A stretch of DNA of 64,000 nt. It comes from Chionoecetes opilio. Taxonomy: Eukaryota > Arthropoda > Malacostraca > Decapoda > Majidae. This document shows, piece after piece, positions 46,001 through 56,879 of this stretch. The notes beneath the pieces were generated by a model that did not search any database, was not told the DNA's origin, and saw nothing but the letters and a program-made list of their open reading frames with translations. The DNA lies in NCBI GenBank assembly GCA_016584305.1, contig JACEEZ010012915.1, forward strand, positions 56,001-120,000, written 5' to 3'. Every line of letters begins with the position of its first letter. Position 1 is the first letter of the stretch. A program made the position numbers and the translations under genes.

Positions 46001-46187
46001 TATTATGTAATGATTACTTAGGTGCAATTTTCACTATTCCTGCTTTCCTCCATAGCGTCATGACATTAGTATGTCCTATGTATACTCACACACACTCTCA
46101 TTGGGATCCATCGTCTCCACAGTATTAGCGGTCTTGGCAGTATTTGTATGTAGTATTTCCTGTACTATAATGTCCTAGTATCAGATG

Positions 46188-46360
46188 AGGCGCTTATTTC
46201 AGAAAGTCCATAAGCGCCATCAATAAAAAACTAAGAAAATGGCTTCAAAATGTTTCAATGTTCAAAATGTCATATCTTTTGAACATTGAAACAGATTGAA
46301 GCCATTTTCTTAGTTTTTTATTGATGGCGCTTATCGACTTTCTGAAATAAGCGCCTCAGA
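46188..46360. mobile_element. Near-perfect 170-bp palindrome (GAGGCGCTTATTTCAG)
   Basis: GAGGCGCTTATTTCAGAAAG mirrored by CTTTCTGAAATAAGCGCCTC with a ~10-bp centre near 46273; AGAT on both sides may be a 4-bp target duplication. Confidence 0.85.
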
Positions 46361-46628
46361 TAACCTTCCGTAACATTGTGTCCATCGAGTACAGGGTTGA
46401 TAATAATAATAATGGTAATGGTTGATGGCAGAATGATGTGCATAATATTACTGTGCATTTGTAATCTAGTCCTTTTTACACTTTTACACTGTTTCACTTC
46501 AATGCTCAAATTTTCCAAAACCGAACTTTTTATATGATGGGTAATGCATTTTAAGGAGCTTTAATATGGGTGTTGGTGCAAAGCCTGACCGTATTTTGTA
46601 ATTTCTGTAGAGTATAAGGATATATATT

Positions 46629-46872
46629 GGGGAGGCGGTAGCAGAGTGGTTAGTGTCTCAGAGTGGCGTTCTGGGTGACCCGAGTTCGATCCCCGATGAG
46701 AACCAAAATCCACTTAAAATCTTTCTGCACCGTCGAGTGGCCTAAGAACACCCACATGTGCCCTGCCCATTAACTCTACCTTCGATTGCGAGTGCATCGG
46801 AGGACACAGAGGGGCGGCATGAGCTTCTAATCACAGGCGTCACTATAAAAAATCCTGCCTGCGAAAAAAAAA
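46629..46872 (+). mobile_element. tRNA-derived SINE
   Basis: Box A TAGCAGAGTGGTTAG (46639) and box B GAGTTCGATCCCC (46682) are well kept; body as at 36484; ends in an A-run after CCTGCCTGCG. Confidence 0.85.
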
Positions 46873-46903
46873 AGGGTAGAACTGCAGCCTCTCAACCATA
46901 TTA

Positions 46904-47322
46904 CTATAGTCGCCGCACGCTAAGTTGGCGAAAATTGGGTCCCTTCACTCCTCCCTTCCGAACGCACGGAATTGGCTGAGGTGTTGGGTGAGAATGCCTT
47001 ACTCCAAGCTCCGCCCTATAGTCCCAACACCCAACACCTCAGCCAAACCCGTACATTCAGAAAGGGGGTAGTGAGGGGGCCCAATTTTCGCCAGATTAAC
47101 CTCTTCACACCCAGATCTTTCCTTTGCTATCAAAAATCATATGTTGTTAGCTATAAAATTACAAAAAGTAACTGAATTTAGTTAGTCGACAAGGATACTA
47201 TATAAACAGGTTATATCTATAAAATATTGCTTATAGTCACTAAAAATGTCAAATGGTAGCCAAATTACGATGGAAATTACGTTCTGGGTCTGAAGGGGTT
47301 AGTTAACGTGCAGCGCCTGTAG
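46904..47322. mobile_element. ATAGTCGCCGCACG MITE, copy 2, split by a TTAA MITE
   Basis: CTATAGTCGCCGCACGCTAA at the left; AACGTGCAGCGCCTGTAG at the right, after the TTAA element. The host's own TTAA in its right TIR was the target. Confidence 0.8.
47096..47306 (+). mobile_element. TTAA MITE, copy 9
   Basis: TTAACCTCTTCACACCCAGA to CTGAAGGGGTTA then GTTAA; inserted in the TIR of the surrounding MITE. Confidence 0.8.
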
Positions 47323-47689
47323 GTGTGTTAGTGGCTTACAGTGTTTGTGCTGATGAGGCCACACGGAAAATAGTGATTATTATTAAACATTAATTTACAT
47401 AATTTTATCACACACATGCCAGCCAGTATTCTTGTATGATCTGTCAGTATTTTAGAACGTTAGTATTTTGTTATATGAATGTTGATAAGCTAGTTTTATA
47501 GTTTTATGTGGGAAGAATGGAGTTGATTTGATAGAAGTTGCATGATGAGAGAAAGAATGAACAATTTTGATTCTTTCAGATGTTAATACATTAGAGGCAA
47601 AATGTATTAGTACCAATTTATAAGCACTTTTTAGATACTGCAATCAGTATTATTTATCTGTTCCTTGATTTATTGAGAATTTTATACAT

Positions 47690-47908
47690 ATAACCCTTGC
47701 ACGCCCAGATCTTTCCTTTGCCATAAAAAAATTGTATGTTGTCGAGCCATAAGATCACGAAAAGTAACTGAATATACCAAATTATTTAGTCGACAAGAAT
47801 TACTAAACAGGTCATATCCATAAAATATTGCTTACCTACATTAATTAAAAATAGTCTAATGTTAGCCAAATTACAATGCAAATTACGTTCTGGGCCTCAA
47901 GGGGTTAA
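47690..47908 (+). mobile_element. TTAA MITE, copy 10
   Basis: ATAACCCTTGCACGCCCAGA to CAAGGGGTTAA; the left TTAA has mutated to ATAA. Confidence 0.8.
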
Positions 47909-48049
47909 TACTGATTCACTGTCAATATACGTTTGCATAATCACATATTTTATCAGACAAATATATATATGACTGTACAAGGTCATGGCCATCTTTTATT
48001 GACCCCGGATTTATTTATTTATTATTATTATTTTTTTTTTAATGAGTCA

Positions 48050-49332
48050 CTTGTACTCGGTTATTTTCTATAGTTAATAATTCCTTAGTTATTTTCTATA
48101 GTTAATAATTCTTAGTTATTTTCTATAGTTAATAATTCCTTAGTTATTTTCTATAGTTAATAATTCTTAGTTATTTTCTATAGTTAATAATTCCTTAGTT
48201 ATTTTCTATAGTTAATAATTCTTAGTTATTTTCTATAGTTAATAATTCCTTAGTTATTTTCTATAGTTAATAATTCTTAGTTATTTTCTATAGTTAATAA
48301 TTCCTTAGTTATTTTCTATAGTTAATAATTCCTTAGTTATTTTCTATAGTTAATAATTCTTCTAGTTATTTTTTTTAGTTAATAATTCCTTAGTTATTTT
48401 CTATAGTTAATAATTCCTCTAGTTATTTTCTATAGTTAATAATTCCTCAGTTATTTTCTAGTTAATAATTCTTAGTTATTTTCTATAGTTAATAATTCCT
48501 TAGTTATTTTCTTAGTTAATAATTCTTAGTTATTTTCTATAGTTAATAATTCCTTTAGTTAATTTTCTATATAGTTAATAATTCCTCTAGTTATTTTCTA
48601 TAGTTAATAATTCCTTAGTTATTTTCTATAGTTAATAATTCCTTAGTTATTTTCTATAGTTAATAATTCCTTAGTTATTTTCTATAGTTAATAATTCCTC
48701 TAGTTATTTTCTATAGTTAATAATTCCTTAGTTATTTTCTAGTTAATAATTCTTAGTTATTTTCTATAGTTAATAATTCCTTAGTTATTTTCTATAGTTA
48801 ATAATTCTTAGTTATTTTCTATAGTTAATAATTCTTAGTTATTTTCTATAGTTAATAATTCCTTAGTTATTTTCTATAGTTAATAATTCCTTAGTTATTT
48901 TCTATAGTTAATAATTCCTTAGTTATTTTCTATAGTTAATAATTCTTAGTTATTTTCTATAGTTAATAATTCCTTAGTTATTTTCTATAGTTAATAATTC
49001 TTAGTTATTTCTATAGTTAATAATTCTTAGTTATTTTCTATAGTTAATAATTCCTTAGTTATTTTCTATAGTTAATAATTCCTTAGTTATTTTCTATAGT
49101 TAATAATTCCTTAGTTATTTTCTATAGTTAATAATTCCTTAGTTATTTTCTATAGTTAATAATTCTTAGTTATATTCTATAGTTAATAATTCCTTAGTTA
49201 TTTTCTATAGTTAATAATTCCTTAGTTATTTTCTATAGTTAATAATTCTTAGTTATTTTCTATAGTTAATAATTCCTTAGTTATTTTCTATAGTTAATAA
49301 TTCCTTAGTTATTTTCTATAGTTAATAATTCC
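48050..49332 (+). repeat. 26-28-bp AT-rich array (~47 units)
   Basis: CTATAGTTAATAATTCCTTA + GTTATTTT with CTT and CCTCT variants, ~1.3 kb, downstream of the TMC gene. Confidence 0.95.
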
Positions 49333-49499
49333 TTCTCTATTTACGCCAGCCAGTCTTTCCCTGTACACATAATTCTCTCGTAACATTTAAAATTTTATCA
49401 TTCCAGCCACCCTTAGTAAACTTGTATTATTTTAATTTTATTTTATTTATTATTTATTTCCTCTTAAACTTTTATTTAATTTAACTATTATTATTTCCT

Positions 49500-49985
49500 A
49501 TAACAACTTACACACAATAACACACCCCTTACTTACCTTACACAACCAGCCTAACTAACAACCACCTTAACAACTTACACAATAACACACATCTTACTTA
49601 ACAACCAGCCTAACTAACAACCACCTTAACAACTTACACAATAACACACATCTTACTTAACAACCAGCCTAACTAACAACCACCTTAACAACTTACACAC
49701 AATAACACACATCTTACTTAACAACCAGCCTAACTAACAACCACCTTAACAACTTACACATAATAACACACACCATACTTAACAACCAGCCTAACTAACA
49801 ACCAGCCTAACAACTTACACACAATAACACACACCATACTTAACAACCAGCCTAACTAACAACCAGCCTAACTAACAACCAGCCTAACAACTTACACACA
49901 ATAACACACACCTTACTTACCTTTCAAACCAACATTAACAACCACTTTAACAACTTACACAATAACACACACTTATAGTAATGTA
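49500..49985 (+). repeat. ~60-bp array (AACAACTTACACA...)
   Basis: AACAACTTACACAATAACAC, TTAACAACCAGCCTAACTAA and CAACCACCTT blocks repeat eight or so times with internal subrepeats. Confidence 0.9.
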
Positions 49986-50204
49986 AAATAATGTGATGGT
50001 TGGGTCGGTTGAGGTCAAAGGTCATGTTGAGTCGTCGAACCAAAAAATTTAGTAGTAATATTTTCCTTTTCGTTTTTTTATCTTTATTTCTGTATTTTCG
50101 TCTTATGTTTTATCAGCATTAGTAGCATTTTAGTAGTATTTTATTTCTGGATTTTGCAGTTCAGCAGTATGTGGGATGAAGGTTTGCAGTGTTAGCAGTG
50201 TTAC

Positions 50205-50266
50205 ATAAGAACATCAGAAAATAAGGAAGCTACAAGAGGCCGTGAGACCTACACGAGGTAGTTCCT
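50205..50266 (+). repeat. Dispersed ~60-bp repeat, copy 4
   Basis: AAGGAAGCTACAAGAGGCC and GAGGTAGTTCCTGAG, as at 25967. Confidence 0.65.
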
Positions 50267-50369
50267 GAGTTAGAGGAAGGCAAGGACAGATAGGAGAGCA
50301 TAGGACATACCTAAGTCACAAGTGCAGGCTCAGTGTCTCTTGTTGACCTGCCTGTTGACCTGACCTGTG

Positions 50370-51735
50370 ACCTGTGACCTGCTATGGTGGTAAGGTAAGT
50401 GCAGTACATCATTATTTTCCTCTTATGTTTCTCCCTTTTATGTTCTCCTTGATGCTTTATGTTCTCCTTAATGTTCTCCTTTATGCTTTATGTTCTCCTT
50501 AATGTTCTCCTTTATGCTTTATGTTCTCCTTTATGCTTTATGTTCTCTTTAATGTTCTCCTATATGCTTTATGTTCTCCTTAATGTTCTCCTTTATGCTT
50601 TATGTTCTCCTTAATGTTCTCCTTTATGCTTTATGTTCTCCTTAATGTTCTCCTTTATGCTTTAATGTTTCTCTTAATGTTCTCCTTTATGCTTTATGTT
50701 CTCCTTAATGCTCCTTTATGCTTTATGTTCTCCTTATGTTCTCCTTTTATGCTTTGTTCTCCTTAATGTTCTCCTTATGCTTTAATGTTCTCCTTAATGT
50801 CTCCTTTATGCTTTATGTTCTCCTTAATGTTCTCCTTTATGCTTTATGTTCTCCTTAATGTTCTCCTTTATGCTTTATGTTCTCCTTAATGTTCTCCTTT
50901 ATGCTTTATGTTCTCCTTAATGTTCTCCTATATGCTTTATGTTCTCCTTAATGTTCTCCTTTATGCTTTATGTTCTCCTTAATGTTCTCCTATATGCTTT
51001 ATGTTCTCCTTAATGTTCTCCTTTATGCTTTATGTTCTCCTTAATGTTCTCCTTTATGCTTTATGTTCTCCTTAATGTTCTCATTTATGCTTTATGTTCT
51101 CCTTAATGTTCTTCTTGATGCTTTATGTTCTCCTTAATGTTCTTCTTGATGCTTTATGTTCTCCTTAATGTTCTTCTTGATGCTTTATGTTCTCCTTAAT
51201 GTTCTTCTTGATGCTTTATGTTCTCCTTAATGTTCTTCTTGATGCTTTATGTTCTCCTTAATGTTCTTCTTGATGCTTTATGTTCTCCTTAATGTTCTCC
51301 TTTCTCTGCCTGTCACCTCATCTCCTATGGTGGTAAGGTTAGTGCAGTACATCTTTTTATTTCCTCTTATGTTCTCCTTAATGTTCTTCTTTATGTTCTC
51401 CTTAATGTTCTCCTTTATGTTCTCCTTAATGTTCCCCTTAATGTTCTCCTTAATGTTCTCCTTAATGTTCCCCTTAATGTTCCCCTTAATGTTCCCCTTA
51501 ATGTTCTCCTTAATGTTCCCCTTAATGTTCTCCTTAACGTTCCCCTTAATGTTCTCCTTAATGTTCCCCTTTATGTTCCCCTTTATGTTCTCCTTAATGT
51601 TCCCCTTAATGTTCCCCTTAATGTTCTCCTTAATGTTCCCCTTAATGTTCCCCTTAATGTTCTCCTTTCTCTGCCTGTGACCTGCCATGGTGGTAAGGTA
51701 AGTGCAGAACATCTTTTTATTTCCTCATGTTCTCA
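50370..51735 (+). repeat. Compound array: 31-bp, 24-bp and 12-bp units with a repeated spacer
   Basis: TGCTTTATGTTCTCCTTAAT + GTTCTCCTTTA (31 bp) at 50430-51110, a TTCTTGATGC variant to 51295, then a 12-bp ATGTTCCCCTTA/ATGTTCTCCTTA unit at 51370-51665. A ~70-bp spacer (CATGGTGGTAAGGTAAGTGC...) occurs three times, near 50375, 51308 and 51672. The 12-bp part is open on both strands as four-residue repeats. Confidence 0.92.
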
Positions 51736-51904
51736 ACCTCTTATGTTCTTCTTATGTTCTTCTTATGTTCCTCTTATGTTCTCTTATGTTCTTTATGTTA
51801 TGCGACTTGTATCTGTTATTGCATTGTTGGGCATTGAAGAAGTTAGGGCGACGGATAGAGAATGTTGAAAGCGTATCATCGGCCGTCTAACCTCGTAATA
51901 TGTA

Positions 51905-52107
51905 CAGTAAAACCTCTCATATTCGGACTAATTGGGCCAAGGAGTGGTTCGAGTAATGCTAGGATCCGAATAATGGGGGGATTATATATGGGGGGATATG
52001 AAAAAAAAAAAAAAAAAAAAAAATATTAGATGTTTAAATAGCTAGGAAATTTCGACCCCCTAAAAAAAAAAAAAAAAAAAATGTATATAGCTAGGAAATT
52101 TCGACCC

Positions 52108-52170
<63 letters not shown>

Positions 52171-52836
52171 CTAGGTGTATATTATAGGCCTCTTCCATTT
52201 GCGACATTTCAAGAACCAGTTCACGGAACCCAAGAGTTCAGGCGTTCCATTTGCGCACGAAAACCTGGATCCGAGGCAAAGCGCGTAGTGACTCAGCAAA
52301 ACCCGTGAACTTTCTCTACTCACATTGAGAGGTGGGTAGCTTGGGTAGAGTTTTCAGTTCATAACAAACAATGGTCGCCTTGGGCCCTATTTCTCTTATC
52401 GTGAAGGGTTTTCCGCATGCACGAGTCGGAGAGGATGTCAGACGGCATAAAAGAGGCATACATGCCTGGTGGAGGCCATGCGTTCCCGCGATCTTAAACT
52501 TGATATGATCCCTTCACATAGCAGCTAGCTGAGTTATATCTCTCGTTATCTCTCTCGTTATCTCTCGTTATCTCTCGCTACCTCTCTCTCTCGTTATCTC
52601 TCTTGTTATCTCGTTATCTCATTATCTCTCGTTATCTCGTTATCTCGTTATCTCTCGTTATCTCTCGTTATCTCTCGTCATCTCTCGTTATCTCTCTTGT
52701 TATCTCTCTCTCGGTATCTCTCTCGGTATCTCTCTCTCGGTATCTCTCGTTATCTCTCTCGTTATCTCTCTTGTTATCTCTCTCTCGTTATCTCTCGTTA
52801 TCTCTCTCGGTATCTCTCTCTCTCTCTCTCTCTCTC

Positions 52837-52883
<47 letters not shown>

Positions 52884-53116
52884 TTGCCTCGCCAACTGAG
52901 TATGTTTGTAAACAAAAAACGGGGTTTTTGCGTTCCATTTGTGACACGCGAACCCAACCCTGAACCCAGAACCCAACCCTGAACTGAAAGAACTGGTTCA
53001 TGCAACTTGGGCACAAATGGAAGAGGCCTTATGTAGCTAGGAAATTTCGACCCCTAAAAAGATAAAAAAAAAAGATAAAAAAAAAGGAGAAGGTCCAAAT
53101 ACGAGAGGTTTTACTG
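51905..53116. mobile_element. Pogo-like MITE family A, copy 4, hosting another element
   Basis: CAGTAAAACCTCTCATATTC to GAGAGGTTTTACTG with TA flanks; GCTAGGAAATTTCGACC repeats inside, separated by A-runs; interrupted at 52187. Confidence 0.85.
52187..53028. mobile_element. GGCCTCTTCCATTTG TIR element, 842 bp
   Basis: GGCCTCTTCCATTTGCGAC mirrored by CACAAATGGAAGAGGCC; inner GAACCAGTTCA / TGAACTG...AACTGGTTCA pairs. Flanks TTATA and TTATG suggest a short target duplication. The interior is a (TCTCGTTA)n and (CT)n tract at 52536-52880. No transposase. Confidence 0.8.
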
Positions 53117-53479
53117 TATTGGGAAAATCTGACGTCAAACAGAAAGAAGAAGACTTGTATCTGTTGTTTACTTATAGTACATGTTTACTCCACGTTTTAC
53201 GCAGGCTCGCTTTATGAACATTCGGAGTTGCATATTGGACCAATTTACTCACACCTAAAACACGGAGTATTATAAAGCTTTGGGTGCAATATAGGCTACA
53301 TATCACTGTACTCATATTCTTTTTGCTGAGAAATGCACCATAAATGAAATATATGGCCTTTTTGGGGCCAAAATATCACAACACGGCGGAACGCGCTGTC
53401 ATTGGTTGTGACGTAGTAACTGCAGACTCAGATCTCGCCTGATCAGCTGATCGGCTTGTTTTGGCTCAGCAAACCGCAA

Positions 53480-54125
53480 ATTATAGTTTTATTTTACTAA
53501 CCTAACTAACCTTACTAACTTGCATTACCCCTACTACCGCAAGATGACCAGTAATCCTCCTTCAAGTGATGTAGTAGGTATTCACTGTGTTTGTGAATAT
53601 GTAAGTTGTAGTTTATAAGGAAAAAGTGGATAGACAGAGCGAAGTGGCCCGTGACACCAGACAAGTGATGACTTCTGGGATCGGCATTCCTTATAGGGAG
53701 CTTAAATGAACCTGCAATGACATGTAAAGCTAGACAGATAGACGAACTCATAGAGGAACAGGTAGAAATGTATGGTTAGTAAAGGTTGTAGTGGTGAGTA
53801 GAGTGACGAAGGGTGTGTTTTGCTTATGTGGGGAAAGAAAGCCATACATTTCTACCTGTTCCTCTATGAGTTCGTCTATCTGTCTAGCTTTACATGTCAT
53901 TGCAGGTTCATTTAAGCTCCCTATAAGGAATGCCGATTCCAGAAGTCATTACTTGTCAGGTGTCACGGGCCACTTATCTCTGTCTATCCACTTTTTCCTT
54001 ATAAACTACAACTTACATATTCACAAACACAGTGAATACGTACTACATCACTTGAAGGAGGATTACTGGTCATCTTGCGGTAGTAGGGGTAATGCAAGTT
54101 GGTGTATTAGTAGGTAGTACATAAT
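53480..54125. repeat. Large hairpin with ~270-bp near-identical arms
   Basis: ACTTGCATTACCCCTACTAC...AGAAATGTATGG (53518-53776) is mirrored with very few differences at 53846-54103; the loop is ~70 bp. Weaker complementarity extends outwards (GTGACGTAGTAAC / GTGACGTCAC near 53410 and 54170). Both arms carry the same ~75-codon open frame; no known domain. Confidence 0.88.
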
Positions 54126-54461
54126 AGTAGCGGCCGCTTCACAGCTGTTTTGCTCTGTTGTCTAAGCTAGTGACGTCACAACATGGCGCCAGTCGTTTTA
54201 GAGCGTATACATTTTCCTGTACTTAAATTGGCTGTATCATCAAAAATACTGTTCACATAGAAAAATCAACATCACTGCCCAACTATATGAGGCTTGAAGA
54301 TGTCAAATCAATCCTTACCTCAAGTAGAGTAAACGGGTCCATTCCTAGACATTAATGAGCCATAACTTTTCCATCGAGGAAGGATAAGAGGCTACATAGC
54401 GGCGAGGTATTAGTGCGTCTTAAGACCTGCCTTTGTGATGTGTCCTGAAATACAGTTATGG

Positions 54462-54840
54462 GTTTGGGTGTTGGGGCTTTAGGGCGGAACTTGGAGTAAG
54501 GCATTCTCACCCAACACCCAACACTCAGCCATGCACTCTCAGAAATAAGGGGTACATTAAGGGTAGAATTGTTACATCGCACCATCACTACCCTTTTTAA
54601 ACCCTATGTCCAGGCTGGAGGGTAGATGCTGCCGATTATACCCTTCATCTACCCTTTATCTACCCTTTTTAGACGAGAGGGTTGCAAAAGGGTATATTTG
54701 CGTCGATCCGAAAGGGTATATTTGTAAGGGTAGAAAAAGGGTAGCAGTATTTCATCACTACAAATACCCTTTTTCTAACCTTTTCCTGCCCTTTTTTTCT
54801 AAGAGTGTGCCCGTGCGTTCACAAGTAGGGATGAAAGGAG
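54462..54840. mobile_element. ATAGTCGCCGCACG MITE remnant, copy 3
   Basis: GGGTGTTGGGGCTTTAGGG...CACCCAACACCC matches the core of 29758-29975; split by the element at 54534-54807. Confidence 0.65.
54534..54807. mobile_element. CACTCTxAGAAA TIR element with AGGGTA motifs
   Basis: CACTCTCAGAAATAAGGG to CCCTTTTTTTCTAAGAGTG. The interior is a run of AAGGGTA/TACCCTT motifs in both orientations. Confidence 0.75.
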
Positions 54841-55089
54841 TTGCATAATATATACATCAGAGAAAAACACTTTACTCTTTAGGGATCGAATGATAACCTT
54901 GATCTTTGCTGTTTATCTTTATTTACATACGAAGGAGGTGGTCGGTGGGGACATACAGACATTGGGGGTTGTGGGTGGTGGGGAATGGTGGTGGAGGAAT
55001 GGTACAGTCAGGTGGTCTAGCTTAGTGAGATCTGGTATGATTGTGGTTATTATTGTGGTGGTGGTGGTATTTGTAGCACTTGTTTTGAC

Positions 55090-55444
55090 GGGAGATGAAG
55101 GAAGGAAGAAAGAACATTATGTAGAGACTAGTGCAAGGTTGGGAGGGAGGGATTGTGAGGAGAGGAGGGTGGTCTCTCTATCTGTATCTCTCTGAAAAAA
55201 AGGAGATGAAAAGGAGGATGGAGATGAAGAAAGAAAGAAAGAAAGAAAATTATGTAGAGACGATATAGTGCAAGTTTGGGAGGGAGGGATTGTGAGGAGA
55301 GGAGTGTGGTCTCTCTCTCTCTTTCCCTCTCTACTAGTACTCCATTTCTAGTATTGGTTATGAGGGAAGATGAAGAAAGAAGATATTGATGTAGAGACGA
55401 TATAGTGGAAGGTTGAGAGGGAGTGAGTGTGAGGAGGGGAGGGT

Positions 55445-55514
<70 letters not shown>

Positions 55515-55800
55515 CTCTACAAGAATCTAAATCTAGTACCATTTTAGGATTGGTATGAGATGAAAGATGAAAGAAAGAATATTGATGTGAGACGATATAG
55601 TGCGAAGGTTGGAAGGGAAGGATGTGAAGAGGGGAGGGTGGTCTCTTTTTTTTTTTTCTCTTCTCTGAAAACAAAGAAAATTAAAAAAAAGAAGGAGGAT
55701 GGAATAAGAAAGAAGAAGACAATACCGTCGAGCGATCTTAGTACAAGGCTGGAGAATGATTATGGAGGCGTCAGTGCTCTCTCTTTTTTGTTTTTCCTCG
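55090..55800 (+). repeat. ~150-bp degenerate array with (CT)n tracts (4-5 copies)
   Basis: GAAGAAAGAAAG, ATGTAGAGACGATATAGTG, AGGTTGGGAGGGAGGGAT and TGGTCTCTCTCT blocks recur in order; (CT)n at 55453-55520. A further (CT)n lies at 55860-55920. Confidence 0.8.
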
Positions 55801-55871
55801 TCTCTCTTGGAAATACAAAAAGAATGAAATAATAAAATAAAAGGTGATTAAAAGTTGCTCTCTCCTCTCTC

Positions 55872-55922
<51 letters not shown>

Positions 55923-56126
55923 CATGTATTTACTCCCTCTGTTCCTCTTCTTATTACAAACAAGACATAAAATATATAAATAAAGGAGGAGGAGGAGGAA
56001 GCCTTTTAGCAAGCAGCCTTCAGCCACGTCCAGATTCACCACATTATGAATATTCCTTTTTTTTTCATTTGCTGTTTTTTGCTAGTTTCGTTAAAACACG
56101 AAACTTACTTGAAAACTATATTTGCT

Positions 56127-56350
56127 GCCGTCAATAACACCACCACTGCACTAATGTCGGCAGGCATCATATATAACTAATTTTAGTATCGCTACTGATT
56201 TGTATGTGCCACTAAAGAGGCATGCACAGTATAGTTTGTATTATGTACATGTCTTCAGTGGCACATATAAGTCTGTAGTGATGCTAACATTCGTACTGTA
56301 TATGGCGCCTGGCGAAATTGGTGCAGTGGCGACTATAGTGTTATTGAAGG
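56127..56350. mobile_element. CCGTAGATAAC-family element, diverged
   Basis: CCGTCAATAACACCACCACT to CGACTATAGTGTTATTGAAGG, with GTGGCACATATAAGTCTGTA inside. Confidence 0.7.
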
Positions 56351-56389
56351 TAGGGGTTGACGAGAGTACAGAACACCCCTTATGATTGT

Positions 56390-56718
56390 AGTGGTAGTAG
56401 TAGTAGAAAAAAAAGGAGTAGGTTTAGTGGTGTTGATGATAGTAGTGGTGGTGACAGCGGAATAGTAGTAGTTATAGTAGTGGTAGTAGTAGTATAAAAA
56501 AAAGACAGGTTTAGTGGTGTTGATAATAGCAGTGGTGGTGACAGTAGAATAGTAGTAGTAGTAGTAGTAGAAAAAAGGGAGTAGGTTTAGTGGTGTTGAT
56601 AATAGCAGTGGTGGTGACAGTGGAATAGTAGTAGTAGTAGTAAGTAGTTGTAGTAAAAAAAAATAGGTTAGTGGTGTTGATAATAGCAGTGGTGGTGACA
56701 GTGGAGTAGTAGTAACAA

Positions 56719-56753
<35 letters not shown>

Positions 56754-56850
56754 TACAAAAAGGAGGAGGTTTAGTAGTGTTGATAATAGCAGTGGTGGTG
56801 AGAGTGGAGTAGTAGTAACAATAGTAGTGGTGGTGGTAGCATTATTAATA
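56390..56850 (+). repeat. (AGT)-rich array, ~90-bp units (6 copies)
   Basis: GGTTTAGTGGTGTTGATAAT, AGCAGTGGTGGTGACAGTGG and a variable (AGT)n, about six times. Confidence 0.9.
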
Positions 56851-56879
56851 GTAGTAGTCACACTGAACAGCTCACTTTC

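Larger units (their letters stand above)
51824..53150 (+). repeat. RTE-like tail split by a pogo-like MITE
   Basis: GGGCATTGAAGAAGTTAGGG...GTCTAACCTCGTAATATG before, and TTGGGAAAATCTGACGTCAA...AAGAAGAAG after the insertion, match the RTE tail at 17536-17612. Confidence 0.8.

Noticed and set aside
46629..46700. Functional tRNA gene
   Set aside because: Box A and B are present but no cloverleaf with acceptor-stem pairing is evident, and the same head is repeated with a common body: a SINE.
51249..51712. 144-codon frames on both strands
   Set aside because: 12-bp repeat, multiple of three; coding on both strands is not credible.
53791..54117. 108-codon ORF as a gene
   Set aside because: It is mirrored on the other arm of a hairpin and has no family match I can recognise; kept only as part of the hairpin.
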